Part shown: in pieces, positions 33,485 through 42,708 of the stretch
Numbering within the stretch: position 1 is the first letter of the stretch
Layout of the letters: every line of letters begins with the position of its first letter
NCBI RefSeq assembly: GCF_014641455.1
Contig: NZ_BMHT01000012.1
Span: 1-49,422, forward strand
Length of the DNA: 49,422 bases
DNA from: Hymenobacter cavernae
Lineage (GTDB): Bacteria; Bacteroidota; Bacteroidia; Cytophagales; Hymenobacteraceae
Direction of reading: 5' to 3'
Position numbers and translations under genes: made by a program
Notes under the pieces: generated by a model
Database searches by the model: none
What the model was told of the DNA's origin: nothing
The model's input: the letters and a program-made list of their open reading frames with translations, nothing else

Positions 33485-34078
33485 ATGAGAACTCAACCCG
33501 CTACACTTGGCCCAACGGCACCTAGCCTCGCATTGCAACAGGCGTTGCGGACGGACCGGGAACGGACGCTCACCGACCTCTACCGCCAGACGTTTCCGGT
33601 CGTGCGCCGGCATGTGCTGCGGCACAGCGGCTCGGCGCAGGATGCCCAGGATGTGTTCCATGACGCGCTAATCGTGTTTTACGAAAAGGCCGTGCACGGC
33701 AACCTGGTCCTGACGGCCGCGCCGAGCACTTATCTGGTCAGCGTGTGCCGCAACCTTTGGCACCGGGAGCTTAGCCGCCGCAGCCGTCAGCCTAGCGCCG
33801 CGCTGCTGGATGAACACGCGGAGCTAGCCGAAGCAGCCGCGCCCGAAGTAGCAGAAGCGCCTTCCGGCTCCAATTCGGTACTGGATTACGTGGAGCAGCT
33901 TGGCGCGAAGTGCAAAAGCATTCTGGTTTCCTTTTACTACTTCAACGAGCCGCTGGAGCAGATTGCCGCCGCGCACCAATATCGCAGTGTGCGCTCCGCC
34001 ACGGTGCAGAAGTTCAAATGCCTGGAGCGCCTGCGCAACGCCGTGCGCAAGGTGGCCGCTACTGTACTTGAATACTAA
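33485..34078 (+). CDS. ECF-like sigma-70 family RNA polymerase sigma factor
   Basis: A 197-residue protein with region 2 (LTDLYRQTFPVVRRHVLRHSGSAQDAQDVFHDALIVFYEKA, then TYLVSVCRNLWHRELSR) and a region 4-like C-terminal helix-turn-helix (ILVSFYYFNEPLEQIAAAHQYRSVRSATVQKFKCLERLRNAV). An acidic/Ala-rich linker joins them. The ATG at 33485 is chosen because the longer frame upstream runs through REP repeats. Only four bases separate it from a 101-residue gene that may be its regulator. It should direct a small regulon; targets are not evident here. Confidence 0.88.
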   Translation: MRTQPATLGPTAPSLALQQALRTDRERTLTDLYRQTFPVVRRHVLRHSGSAQDAQDVFHDALIVFYEKAVHGNLVLTAAPSTYLVSVCRNLWHRELSRRSRQPSAALLDEHAELAEAAAPEVAEAPSGSNSVLDYVEQLGAKCKSILVSFYYFNEPLEQIAAAHQYRSVRSATVQKFKCLERLRNAVRKVAATVLEY

Positions 34079-34082
34079 CCCC

Positions 34083-34388
34083 ATGCGCCCCGAGCTAGAA
34101 CGTCTGCAACGCATTGAGCACTACCTACTCAGCAACCCGCAACCCGAGCAGGTAGCCGACTGGCGCGTGCAGGAGCTGCTCGATGCTGACCTGGCTTCCG
34201 ATACTGATTTTCAGCGCCGCGCCTACCAAGGAATACACGCGGCAGGCCGAAAGCAGCTCCGGCGTGAGCTGGCGGCCATCCACCAAAAGCTTTACAGGAA
34301 TCAGCGCCAAAGCCTGGCAGATTACTTCCGACAAGCACTTACCAACCTAGGTCAGCAGCTCCGTCGCTTTCTTGTCAACCTAGGGTAA
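34083..34388 (+). CDS. Small protein coupled to the sigma factor
   Basis: A 101-residue charged helical protein (RPELERLQRIEHYLLSNPQPEQVADWRVQELLDADLASDTDFQRRAYQGIHAAGRKQLRRELAAIHQKLYR). It starts four bases after the sigma gene and is probably translated by coupling. It lacks a membrane segment and the ZAS zinc motif of common anti-sigma factors. Position suggests a soluble regulator of the sigma factor, but that is only inference. Two motif copies (34345 and the variant at 34379) lie in its last codons. Confidence 0.75.
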   Translation: MRPELERLQRIEHYLLSNPQPEQVADWRVQELLDADLASDTDFQRRAYQGIHAAGRKQLRRELAAIHQKLYRNQRQSLADYFRQALTNLGQQLRRFLVNLG

Positions 34389-34528
34389 GTCGCACTCTGC
34401 GCCCTCTGCGGGAACCCGGAACTGTCCAGTAACACCTCCTCCAACGTATCACTTGCAAGTGCTTTTCCGAAGCGCCAGGAACCCCATTCCCTGGACTTTG
34501 GAAGCGGGCTTGCGCATTTTCATTTCGT

Positions 34529-35239
34529 ATGCTCAGCAAACAAGAATTCCGAAAATTCGCGGTGCATGGCCAAGGTATCAACAGCCTGGGTGTGGATAAC
34601 TACCTGCGCCAGGTAGAAAGTCAGGCGCAGCCCCTCGTCACGGCCATGACGCGTTCCGTTATTGAAGAACGCCCCACGCGCTTCGCCGAAATCGACGTGT
34701 TTTCGCGCCTGATTATGGACCGTATTATTTTCCTCGGTACCGCCGTCGATGATCAGATTGCGAATGTGATTACTGCGCAATTGCTGTTTCTGGAATCCGT
34801 TGATGCGCAGAAGGATATTCTGCTGTACGTCAACTCGCCGGGCGGCTCGGTGTACGCGGGCCTAGGTATCTATGACACAATGCAGTACATCGGCCCCGAC
34901 GTGGCAACCATCTGCACGGGCGTGGCCTTGTCGATGGGCGCGGTGCTGCTGGCGGGCGGCGCGAAGGGCAAACGCTCGGCCCTGCCCCACGCTCGCGTGA
35001 TGATTCATCAGCCCTCGGGCGGCGCGCAGGGTCCGTCGGCTGACATCGAAATTACGGCCCGCGAGATTCTGAAACTGCGCGCCGAGCTGTACACCATCCT
35101 GGCCCATCACACCGGCAAGACCTACCAGGAAATTCACGACCACTCCGACCGCGACTATTGGCTCCGCGCCGACGAAGCCAAAGCGTACGGCCTCATCGAC
35201 GAAGTGCTGGAGCGCAAGGAAATGCCGCAGCTAAGCTAG
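34529..35239 (+). CDS. clpP: ATP-dependent Clp protease proteolytic subunit
   Basis: A 236-residue serine protease subunit forming the barrel that works with ClpX or ClpA. The catalytic serine is S135 in GVALSMGAVLL, histidine H160 in MIHQPSGG and aspartate D209 in DRDYWL. The NSPGGSVYAGLGIYDTM helix and ADEAKAYGLIDEV end are standard. The N-terminus is about 40 residues longer than E. coli ClpP, as is common in Bacteroidota. No clpX follows; instead there is a terminator-like repeat and a convergent ammonium transporter. Confidence 0.96.
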   Translation: MLSKQEFRKFAVHGQGINSLGVDNYLRQVESQAQPLVTAMTRSVIEERPTRFAEIDVFSRLIMDRIIFLGTAVDDQIANVITAQLLFLESVDAQKDILLYVNSPGGSVYAGLGIYDTMQYIGPDVATICTGVALSMGAVLLAGGAKGKRSALPHARVMIHQPSGGAQGPSADIEITAREILKLRAELYTILAHHTGKTYQEIHDHSDRDYWLRADEAKAYGLIDEVLERKEMPQLS

Positions 35240-35263
35240 AGTTAGAAGATGTGGACAGCAAAT

Positions 35264-35326
35264 AAAAGCCCGTCATACTGAGCTTACCGTAGAGATGCTT
35301 CGGCAAGCTCAGTATGACGGGCTTTT
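35264..35326. terminator. 22-bp perfect inverted repeat serving as clpP terminator
   Basis: Arms 35264-35285 and 35305-35326 are exact reverse complements (core CCCGTCATACTGAGCTT) with flanking AAAA and TTTT. The loop contains AGATGCTTCGGC, tying it to the CGTCATGCTGAG family seen at 38685. Confidence 0.85.
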
Positions 35327-35341
35327 CGACTTCTTAAAAAC

Positions 35342-35393
35342 AGCTTCAACAAAAAAGCCGTCGGCTTCACACTGACGGCTTTTTGTTGAAGCT
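35342..35393. terminator. Bidirectional terminator between clpP and the ammonium transporter
   Basis: AGCTTCAAC..AAAAAAGCCGTC pairs with GACGGCTTTTT..GTTGAAGCT around an 11-base loop. A- and T-runs on both sides fit termination in both directions. Confidence 0.85.
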
Positions 35394-35404
35394 AGGTTGG
35401 GCAA

Positions 35405-36793
35405 TTACACCCGCTCCGCTACGAGGTCTTTGTCTTTGCGGTAGGTTTTCTCAAACTCTTCATCGACGTGGTAAGTCGACTCTTCGTGCTGGCTCAGGTC
35501 GAGGCCTAGCTCTTCCTCCGATGCCTTCACGCGCAAGCCGAAGAGCTTGTCCGTTACTTTCAGCAGCACCCAAGCACCTACAAAGCAATACGCTATGACA
35601 ATCACCAGCCCAAGCAGGTGGTAGCCAAACAGCGTGGTAGTGCCGTGCACGAGGCCACCGTTGTTAGCGAATACGCCGGTGAGAATCATCCCGACAATAC
35701 CGCCTAGGCCGTGGCAGGGAAACACATCCAGCGTGTCGTCGATGCTGGTGCGGCTGTTTTTCCAGTGCACAGCGGCAGCGCTAATCAACGAAGCTACCAT
35801 GCCGATCAGTACGCTCTGACCGTAGTCGACGTAGCCGGCAGCGGGCGTGATGGCCACCAGACCAACCACCGCCCCGATGCAGGCGCCCATTGCCGTGGGC
35901 TTGCCGCCGCGGGCTACTTCAATCAGCAGCCACATCACCAGGGCTGCGGCGGAAGCCAGGTTGGTGTTCGCAAAAGAGAGAGCCGCTAACTCAGTGGCAC
36001 CCAAAGCTGAACCAGAGTTAAAGCCAAACCAGCCCATCCACAACAGCCCCGTGCCCAGGAGCACATACGGCACGTTCGGCGTTGAAAAAGACGTGCTGCG
36101 GCCTTGCGCCACGCGCGGACCTAGCACCATAGCGCCAGCCAGGGCTGCAATACCGGCCGAAATGTGTACCACCGTGCCACCAGCAAAATCAAGCACGCCC
36201 CACTTGTGCAGGAAGCCCTCGGGGTGCCAGGTCCAGTGCGCCAGGGGGCAATAAATGAACAAGCAAAACAGCACCATGAAAGCTAGGTACCCTTTAAAGC
36301 GTACCCGCTCCGCGAACGAGCCAGTGATGAGCGCCGGCGTGATAATGGCAAACTTCAGCTGAAAAGCGAAGTACAGGATCAGCGGAATAGTGGGCGAGAG
36401 CAACGGGTGCGTGGCGGTGCCCACGTTGCGCAGCATGGCAAACGTGAACGGGTTGCCAATCAGGCCGTGCCAGCTGTCGCCATAAGCCAGCGAGAAGCCG
36501 ACGAAGTAAAACACCAGCGTAATCACGCCCATCGCCACGAAGCTTTGCAGCATCGTCGAAATCACGTTCTTGGGGCGCACCATGCCGCCGTAGAAGAACG
36601 ACAGGCCCGGCGTCATGATCAGCACGAAAGCTGTAGCGGTCAGCATCCAGGCGACATCGGCGGTGTTGATGGTGCCGGGCGCTGCCGCTGGATGGTTGGC
36701 CGGCATGAAAGCCGCTATAACTCCCAGCAACAAACAGGCGAGGAGCGCAAACAAACTTAGACCAGGCCGGAAGCCCGTAGAGGAACTAGACAT
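35405..36793 (-). CDS. amt: Ammonium transporter
   Basis: A 462-residue Amt/MEP/Rh protein conducting ammonium/ammonia. An N-terminal signal-like hydrophobic segment is followed by 11 helices. The pore twin histidines lie in FAGGTVVHISAG and FPCHGLGGIVGM, the TPGLSFFYGGMVRPKN segment is conserved, and the C-terminal cytoplasmic tail of about 50 residues is acidic/basic (VDEEFEKTYRKDKDLVAERV). No glnK/glnB is adjacent, so PII control, if any, comes from elsewhere. No promoter match was found in the 350-base upstream spacer. Confidence 0.96.
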   Translation of the reverse strand: MSSSSTGFRPGLSLFALLACLLLGVIAAFMPANHPAAAPGTINTADVAWMLTATAFVLIMTPGLSFFYGGMVRPKNVISTMLQSFVAMGVITLVFYFVGFSLAYGDSWHGLIGNPFTFAMLRNVGTATHPLLSPTIPLILYFAFQLKFAIITPALITGSFAERVRFKGYLAFMVLFCLFIYCPLAHWTWHPEGFLHKWGVLDFAGGTVVHISAGIAALAGAMVLGPRVAQGRSTSFSTPNVPYVLLGTGLLWMGWFGFNSGSALGATELAALSFANTNLASAAALVMWLLIEVARGGKPTAMGACIGAVVGLVAITPAAGYVDYGQSVLIGMVASLISAAAVHWKNSRTSIDDTLDVFPCHGLGGIVGMILTGVFANNGGLVHGTTTLFGYHLLGLVIVIAYCFVGAWVLLKVTDKLFGLRVKASEEELGLDLSQHEESTYHVDEEFEKTYRKDKDLVAERV

Positions 36794-37143
36794 AGTGCTT
36801 TAAACGGGTAAGTTTTGAGATGTGGCTACTATGAAATCTTATGGCAAGATACCAGATACATTAACAATCATCCAACATACACCTCCAAAATCAGAGTACT
36901 TTCTCTGAAAACCACCCTTTTTCTAACAAACTCCTCTTTAAAACAGAATAGCTAAGTCCGAAATTGATTTTATCGAAAATTGGCCTCTTTTCCGCAAAAA
37001 GTACTTTCTCGCAAATCACGCAGCTTCTAACAGTTGCGTAGTTGCTAACTGCGTTGCTGCGCTTCCAGCTTACTTTTTCAGGCATAGCGTTCCGACCTAG
37101 CAGCAAAAGCTGTCAGGCACAGGCATAAGAAAACTCCAAACAC
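36794..37143. other. 350-base spacer upstream of the ammonium transporter
   Basis: A+T-richer than its surroundings. A 71-codon open frame on the minus strand (36891-37106) lacks protein-like features and is not called. No hairpins, promoter matches or repeats were recognised. It should contain the amt promoter. Confidence 0.4.
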
Positions 37144-37680
37144 TTACAGGCGTTGTAGCAGCTGCTCTAGCAGCACGTGCCCGGCTGGCCAGCTCCCGAG
37201 CCCCGACGCGGCATTGATGTGGCCGAGTGCTCCAACCTCGACCAAGGTACTCCCCCACCTAGCCGCAAATACCTGAGCGCGGGCCAGTGACACGTATTCG
37301 TCATTGGCTGAAGCCACTACGATGCTCGGGAATGGTAGCAGTTTTTGGGGCATCGGCGCAAAGCCGAAGACTTCGGGCGGAAAATCAGCCCGCTCTGTGT
37401 CAGCTGGTGCCACGAGCATAGCACCGACTACCGACACCGTTGGAAAATGCTCCGCCCAATGGCCGACGGTGCTGCACCCTAGGCTGTGCGCTACCAACAC
37501 CACCCGCGGCCCGGCTTGTCGTACCGCCTTGTCCAATTCGCGCACCCAATCGGAGCACCTAGGCCGGTTCCAATCTTGCTGCTCCACACGCGGGTAGCCG
37601 TATTGCTCAGCCCACTGGCTTTGCCAATGGGCTGGCCCTGAATTACCTAAGCCGGGAACGAGCAGAATAGTCGGTGTCAT
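37144..37680 (-). CDS. RBBP9/YdeN-family serine hydrolase
   Basis: A 178-residue alpha/beta-hydrolase of the RBBP9/YdeN type. The start ILLVPGLGNSGPAHWQSQWAEQYG is typical, with nucleophile serine in VAHSLGCS, acidic candidate in ASANDEYV and histidine in LGHINAASGLGSWP. Substrate is unknown. Cytoplasmic. It starts one base after the end of the M28 peptidase gene, so the two are translationally linked. Confidence 0.9.
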   Translation of the reverse strand: MTPTILLVPGLGNSGPAHWQSQWAEQYGYPRVEQQDWNRPRCSDWVRELDKAVRQAGPRVVLVAHSLGCSTVGHWAEHFPTVSVVGAMLVAPADTERADFPPEVFGFAPMPQKLLPFPSIVVASANDEYVSLARAQVFAARWGSTLVEVGALGHINAASGLGSWPAGHVLLEQLLQRL

Positions 37681-37681
37681 C

Positions 37682-38656
37682 TTACAGTCCTAGGATGGCG
37701 CCATACACACCATTGACCACTTCCGCCATCCGCCGGAAGTCGAGCGTTTCGATGGTGTCAGTGGCCTTGTGGTAATTCGGGTTGCGCAGGAAGGAGGTGT
37801 CGTTGATCATCACCGCATCGTAGCCGTAGCGCCAGTAGTTGCGGTGGTCCGACAGGCCAGCTAGGCCCTGGGAGGTAGGCAGGTTGATGCTCTGCACATC
37901 AATTTTGGCGTGCGCCTTCATAAGCGTTTTGATGCGCTGCGTAATCCCTTCCTGCCCTTGCTTGCCAACTACCGTAATAAAGTTGCCTGTGTTGGGGTAG
38001 AGCGCCGCCAACCTAGGATCGGGGAATTGCTGCGAGCCGGGCTCGTCGCGGAAGTAGCCGATCATCTCGTAGCAAATCATGGCCTTCACCGGCGCCTTCT
38101 CCGCGTTTACCGACTTGGCATGCACGGCGCTGCCCATGTGGTCGGTGGCAAAATAGGGCGGTTCTTCCAGCGAAAACGCTACAAAATCAATCCGATGTTT
38201 GAGCGTGGGGTTTTGCTCGTGCAGTAGGCGCGCCGTTTCGAGCAGGCCGGCTACGGCGCTGGCATTATCGTCGGCACCGGGTTGGTCGCCGCATACGTCG
38301 TAGTGCGCGCCTACGATGATGCGCTCGGCCGTGGGCGGCCCGAAAGAGGCAATGACGTTGCGGTACTCGTGCCCGTCCACCGGAAATTTCTGCTCCTGCA
38401 CCGGAATACCTAGCTTTTGCAGCTCCGCGTGGATGTAATCGGCGGCTTTGTTCAGCGAACCTAGGTTGCGGTGGTTGCGGGCGGGCTGTAGCGAAGTCAG
38501 GAACTTCACATCGGCGTGCAGGCGGGCTTGGTTGGCAGCAGGCATGGGCAGTGGCGCTTCAAAGCTGGCAGTTAGGTTTGGGCCTTGGGCACGCAGCCCA
38601 AAGCAAGCCAGTAGGTTCAGCGTGATTACGGCTGCGAGTAGTTTGCGTTTTGCCAT
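37682..38656 (-). CDS. Exported M28-family zinc peptidase
   Basis: A 324-residue secreted peptidase (aminopeptidase or glutaminyl-cyclase-like M28). The N-terminus is hydrophobic (LLAAVITLNLLACFGLRAQ) and may be a signal peptide or lipobox (LLAC). Zinc ligands are visible in VGAHYDVCGDQPGADDN, SLEEPPYF and NYHKATDTIETLDF, in the order expected for co-catalytic M28 sites. It heads a two-gene operon with the RBBP9-type hydrolase and is preceded by a REP-like repeat. Confidence 0.92.
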   Translation of the reverse strand: MAKRKLLAAVITLNLLACFGLRAQGPNLTASFEAPLPMPAANQARLHADVKFLTSLQPARNHRNLGSLNKAADYIHAELQKLGIPVQEQKFPVDGHEYRNVIASFGPPTAERIIVGAHYDVCGDQPGADDNASAVAGLLETARLLHEQNPTLKHRIDFVAFSLEEPPYFATDHMGSAVHAKSVNAEKAPVKAMICYEMIGYFRDEPGSQQFPDPRLAALYPNTGNFITVVGKQGQEGITQRIKTLMKAHAKIDVQSINLPTSQGLAGLSDHRNYWRYGYDAVMINDTSFLRNPNYHKATDTIETLDFRRMAEVVNGVYGAILGL

Positions 38657-38684
38657 TTTCTAGTAAGCATCCGGTGAGCCAGAA

Positions 38685-38783
38685 CGTCATGCTGAGCTGG
38701 CCGAAGCATCTCGCGTGCAATGATAAACCAGACGATTGGAGTTAGCATTGCACGCGAGATGCTTCGACCAGCTCAGCATGACG
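38685..38783. repeat. Near-perfect inverted repeat, CGTCATGCTGAG family
   Basis: Arms 38685-38722 and 38746-38783 (38 bases each) differ at one position; the loop is 23 bases. The arm begins CGTCATGCTGAGCTGG and ends CTCGCGTGCAATG. Related elements lie at 108-220 and 35264-35326, and a half copy near 39987 (CGTCATGCTTCGAC). Confidence 0.9.
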
Positions 38784-38797
38784 GTTTAGGCAAGTCT

Positions 38798-39901
38798 TCA
38801 CTGAATCAGCTTCCGAAAAAACGGCTCCAGCTCGCTCGCCATTATGGCGTGGTCTTCCACATTCGGGTGCCCCAGGCAGCCTCTGGCCTGCATCGGCTGA
38901 AAGAAATACACGGCCACGGGTTTATCCGTCGGAAAGCTGGCGTCGGTTTTTTGCTTTACGGCGGTCAGGCAGTTTTGCAGCAGCGTTCGGTTTTTGCCGT
39001 TGATCATGGGGCTGCTCAGCAGGGCAATCTGCGCTTTGGGGTATTTCGCCTTTACCAGCTTCACAAACTGCACATAGTTGCCCACGAAGCTGGCGCTGTC
39101 GAACGGCAGGCGGGCGGTTTTGCCGTCGCCATTGCTGAAGTCGTTGGTACCGAGGGCAATACTCACCACTTTCGGGCTGTACGTCGCGAAGTTCCAGCGC
39201 TGCGGGTTCTTATCCTGAAAATCAATTTTCTCATACACCTGCGGCATGGTTGGGCTGAGGCTGTTCCAGTTGCGGTAAACCCCGATGCCGCTCACGCTGC
39301 TCAGGATAAAGTTGGTTTTCAGTGCCCTGGCAGCCCTAGGTCCGTAGGCCATGTAGGCGTTGTGCTGATCGTGGTACTGCCCAGCGCCGCAAGGCACTTC
39401 CGACGGGTCCATGGCCGCGCCGCAGGTGATGCTGTTGCCGATAAACTCAATCAAAGGCGCTTTCGAGTTGGGCATTGCCTTCACTTTCTGCCCTGTTATT
39501 TTCTGGATGGCAATGGCACCCGTGTGCGCCTCGGTGGCTTTGTAAACCCAAACGGTATGCTTGCCCGCGCCAGGTGCCGTTATGGTAATCGGCTCCTTCG
39601 AATTGCCGGTTACTTTAAGGCGTTTCTGGTACACGCCATCCAACTCGTATTGCAAGTAATTGTGGCCTTGGGTGTTAGGCAGTGAGGCAAAAATCTGGCA
39701 TTCGGTGCCTTCGAAGCTAAAGCCAAAATGCACCGCCGAGCTGATCAGCTCAAGCTGCTCTTTATTAAGCAACGTCCTCCCGTACGGCTGCAAGGCAGCG
39801 GCGGGCAGCACATCTGTGACTTTGGGAACGACACGCGGCGGCGCAAAACCTAGGGTCAACGCGCTAAAAGTTATTAGCAGACAGTGGGCGGGAATTTTCA
39901 T
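38798..39901 (-). CDS. Exported CE2-type SGNH esterase
   Basis: A 367-residue secreted carbohydrate esterase: signal peptide (MKIPAHCLLITFSALTLGF), an N-terminal jelly-roll domain (about 30-150, VHFGFSFEGTECQIF then GAGKHTVWVYKATE), then an SGNH hydrolase. The nucleophile serine is in IEFIGNSITCG, block III in ALGTNDFSNGD and the catalytic Asp/His block in GHPNVEDHAIMA. This layout is that of family 2 acetyl-xylan esterases, deacetylating plant or microbial polysaccharide. The ATG at 39901 is chosen because it begins the signal peptide. Confidence 0.9.
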   Translation of the reverse strand: MKIPAHCLLITFSALTLGFAPPRVVPKVTDVLPAAALQPYGRTLLNKEQLELISSAVHFGFSFEGTECQIFASLPNTQGHNYLQYELDGVYQKRLKVTGNSKEPITITAPGAGKHTVWVYKATEAHTGAIAIQKITGQKVKAMPNSKAPLIEFIGNSITCGAAMDPSEVPCGAGQYHDQHNAYMAYGPRAARALKTNFILSSVSGIGVYRNWNSLSPTMPQVYEKIDFQDKNPQRWNFATYSPKVVSIALGTNDFSNGDGKTARLPFDSASFVGNYVQFVKLVKAKYPKAQIALLSSPMINGKNRTLLQNCLTAVKQKTDASFPTDKPVAVYFFQPMQARGCLGHPNVEDHAIMASELEPFFRKLIQ

Positions 39902-39984
39902 GCAGAAAGTACGGGGCTTGTTTTGGCGGCGGGAGAAGCTGAACCCAGGTGCGCAGGGCTTTGTAAGTCGTAAAATAAACAAGA

Positions 39985-40244
39985 ACGTCATGCTTCGACA
40001 GGCGCAGCATGAAGTTCTTATTTCCGTCTGTTCGGCTGGATTTACAATCCGGTTGCTGCGAACGGGAGATTTATAATCCCCGCCCGCGAAGCGGGCACTT
40101 ACACCAGAACAATCTCAAACGGCGTGGCCCCGGCGGATTACAAATCCGCAGCTCGTAACGACCGGATTATAAATCCGGCCGAGCAATCAGGCGCCCAAGC
40201 GGCAGAACTCGCGTTGCTCGTCGCGGAACGGATTTCCGCGCTAC
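39985..40244. repeat. Cluster of small inverted repeats
   Basis: The spacer 39902-40260 holds a half copy of the CGTCATGCT family (39987), several hairpins of the type CCGGATTATAAATCCGG (about 40034, 40055, 40133 and 40162), a CCCGCGAAGCGGG hairpin (40083) and a single REP arm with inner hairpin CGCGGAAATCCGTTCCGCG (40207-40244). The CCGGATT hairpin type returns at 48331. No gene is seen. Confidence 0.75.
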
Positions 40245-40260
40245 AAACCTAGCCTGGCTC

Positions 40261-41460
40261 CTACTGATCATAGCGGCCTTCCACGTTTTCCAGGTACTTC
40301 TGGCCCGAGCCGGTGTTCAGCAGTAAGATCTGCTCGTCGGCGCTGAGCCAGCCACTGGCTAGCAGCTTCCGGGCGGCCATCCACACGGCGGCGCCTTCGG
40401 GGGCTACGAACAAGCCTTCCTGCTTACCTAGCTCGCGCATGCCTTCCAGCATTTCATCCTCGCTGATGCTTACGGCCGTGCCCTGCGACTCGTGCAACAC
40501 ATTCAGCATCAGCGGCTCGCCCAGCGGGCGCGGCACCGCCAAGCCGTTGGCAATGGTCGGCTTGCCATTGTACTGCTGTGAATTGGCCTGCCGACCTAGG
40601 AATGTTTCCACCAGCGGCTGGCAGTTTTCGGCCTGCACGGCTACCATGCGCGGCAGCTTCACATCGGCGGGCAGCCAACCCAGGGCTTGCATTTCGCGGA
40701 AAGCTTTCCAGATGCCGATCAGGCCGGTGCCGCCGCCGGCGGGGTACAGCAGCACGTCGGGCAGGTGCCAACCTAGCTGCTCGGCAATTTCGTAGCCCAT
40801 GGTTTTCTTGCCTTCTATCCGGTACGGCTCTTTCAGCGTCGAGACGTCGAGCAGATGGCCGTCGGCGTTGGTTTCGCGCACCCAGGCGGCGCAGTCGTTG
40901 ATAAGGCCGTCAATTAGCTGCACCTCAGCGCCGTACCAGTAGCATTCCTCTTTGAAGGCTTTCGGCGTGTGGCGCGGCATGGCTACCACGGCGCGCATAC
41001 CCGCTTTGGCGCAGTACGCGGCCATAGCCACGCCCGCATTGCCGGCCGTCGGAACGATACAGCCCTGCACACCTAGCTCCTTGGCTTTGGAAATGGCCAT
41101 GCTCAGGCCGCGGGCTTTAAAAGAGCCGGTTGGGTTCTTGCCTTCGTCTTTCAGCACCAACGAGCGCAGGTTGTAGCGGCTAGCTAGGTTTTGCAGCGCG
41201 ATGATGGGCGTAAAGCCCTCCCCGAGGCTCACGCGGTTTTCGTCTTCGAGCAAGGGCAGCAGTTCGCGGTAGCGCCACATGCTGGCTTCTCCCAGGTTGA
41301 TGCTGGTTTTCGGCAGTGGGTCGAGTAAGTCGTAGCGCGCAATGAGCGGCATGCCGTGGCATACCGATACGCGCTGGAGCTTGAAAGCAGAGTGAGGCGC
41401 GCCACAAACCGAGCACTCTAGGTTGGTGATTCGACTGGAAGTTTCGGTACAGATGGTCAT
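40261..41460 (-). CDS. thrC: Threonine synthase
   Basis: A 399-residue PLP enzyme converting O-phosphohomoserine to threonine. An N-terminal zinc-ribbon-like start (C16, C19, C34) is typical of the thermophile/plant-like class. The PLP lysine is K115 in NPTGSFKARG, phosphate-binding loops are PTAGNAGVAMAAY and AGGGTGLIG, and LNTGSGQKY closes the fold. No other threonine gene is adjacent. It is preceded by a spacer with a TTAGCTATT repeat. Confidence 0.93.
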   Translation of the reverse strand: MTICTETSSRITNLECSVCGAPHSAFKLQRVSVCHGMPLIARYDLLDPLPKTSINLGEASMWRYRELLPLLEDENRVSLGEGFTPIIALQNLASRYNLRSLVLKDEGKNPTGSFKARGLSMAISKAKELGVQGCIVPTAGNAGVAMAAYCAKAGMRAVVAMPRHTPKAFKEECYWYGAEVQLIDGLINDCAAWVRETNADGHLLDVSTLKEPYRIEGKKTMGYEIAEQLGWHLPDVLLYPAGGGTGLIGIWKAFREMQALGWLPADVKLPRMVAVQAENCQPLVETFLGRQANSQQYNGKPTIANGLAVPRPLGEPLMLNVLHESQGTAVSISEDEMLEGMRELGKQEGLFVAPEGAAVWMAARKLLASGWLSADEQILLLNTGSGQKYLENVEGRYDQ

Positions 41461-41617
41461 GACAAACCTAGGATTAGGTGCTTAGCTATTGGCTATTAGC
41501 TTTTTTTGCAAGAAGCAGTAAGCCGCTTACACCTTCGTGTGCCGCGACTTGCTGCCTGCAAAACGTTGGCAAGTACCTACTAGGTTATACCCGAATCAAA
41601 TGGAGTTTCGGAATAGG

Positions 41618-42523
41618 CTATTCCTTTTCGGAATAATAACGCTTCGTGAAGCGGACGAAATTCTGGTAAGGCTGGTTGTTCTCGGTGCCTTTGCGCTGAA
41701 TGAAATTGAACTGCCGGGTCAGCTTCAGGTTCCGTATGCGCACTTCCACCAGCTCGCCCGATTCCAGCTCTTTCACCACCGCCTGCCGCGGCAGAAAAGC
41801 TAGGCACGTATCAACCCGCACAAAGTTTTTCAGCGCCTCAGTGCCGCCGAGCCGCACTTTCACCGGCAAATCGACCAGCTTGATTTGCTGCTGCTCCAGG
41901 GCTTCTTCCAGCACCGCCAGCGTGCCCGAGCCATATTCGCGCAGAGCGAGCGGCGTCTCGTACAGGTCTTTCAGATCTAACTCGGTCTTCACCAACGGGT
42001 TCCGAGCCGAGCGCACCGCCACCACGTCGTCGGTCAGGAACGGCGTGTAGGTCACGTTGCTGACTTTGTTGATGCCCTCAATAATACCTAGGTCGATTTC
42101 GTGCTCGATCAGCGCCTTCAGGATGTTCTCGCTGTTGCGGTTGCGCAGGGTGAGCTGCGTGTTCGGGTTTTGCTGCAAATATGCCGACAGCACCGGCGGC
42201 AGCACGTACAGCGAAATGGTGGTGCTGGCCCCGATCATCATCTGAATCTGGGGCGAGAAGCTGGTGCTGATGCTGGCAAACTCCTGGTGCAGCTCGTGTT
42301 GCAGCTGCTTGGCCAGCAAGAGTTTATCGTACAAGAGCTTGCCAGCCGGCGTGAGCACCACGCTGTTACCGAGCCGTTCAAACAAGCCGATCTTGTAGTA
42401 CTCTTCCAGCGCCTTCACCTGCTTGCTCACGGCGGATTGGCTTGTGAACAGCGTCTGGCTGGCCTTGGTAAAGCTCAGCTGCCGCGCGACTTCCAGGAAG
42501 ATTTCGTGTTTGTGGGAAAGCAT
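41618..42523 (-). CDS. LysR-type transcriptional regulator
   Basis: A 301-residue activator/repressor: winged helix-turn-helix at residues 1-60 (HKHEIFLEVARQLSFTKASQTLFTSQSAVSKQVKALEE), then a periplasmic-binding-protein-like effector domain (about 90-295). The ATG at 42523 gives the standard start. It is divergent from the SulP transporter with a 293-base region between, the classic layout for a LysR regulator and its target. The effector is unknown; an inorganic anion is possible from context. Confidence 0.92.
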   Translation of the reverse strand: MLSHKHEIFLEVARQLSFTKASQTLFTSQSAVSKQVKALEEYYKIGLFERLGNSVVLTPAGKLLYDKLLLAKQLQHELHQEFASISTSFSPQIQMMIGASTTISLYVLPPVLSAYLQQNPNTQLTLRNRNSENILKALIEHEIDLGIIEGINKVSNVTYTPFLTDDVVAVRSARNPLVKTELDLKDLYETPLALREYGSGTLAVLEEALEQQQIKLVDLPVKVRLGGTEALKNFVRVDTCLAFLPRQAVVKELESGELVEVRIRNLKLTRQFNFIQRKGTENNQPYQNFVRFTKRYYSEKE

Positions 42524-42708
42524 TTGAACGCAAGATATCGCAAAGTCATGGTTCTCCCGGTCAGATGCCCGCACGCCGTTGGGCGAGGCATACGCAACCG
42601 AAGTTTGCCGGAGCCGCCGCTTTAACCCCTAGCTTTGTGCACCGTTTCGCATGACCGGCCTCTTCGCTCCTATCACCCTTACGCCACCGTGAGCTTCTCA
42701 TGCCCGGC

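Noticed and set aside
36891..37106. 71-codon open frame on the minus strand upstream of the ammonium transporter
   Set aside because: Composition is not protein-like, no recognisable domain or start signal, and it lies in an A+T-rich promoter region.
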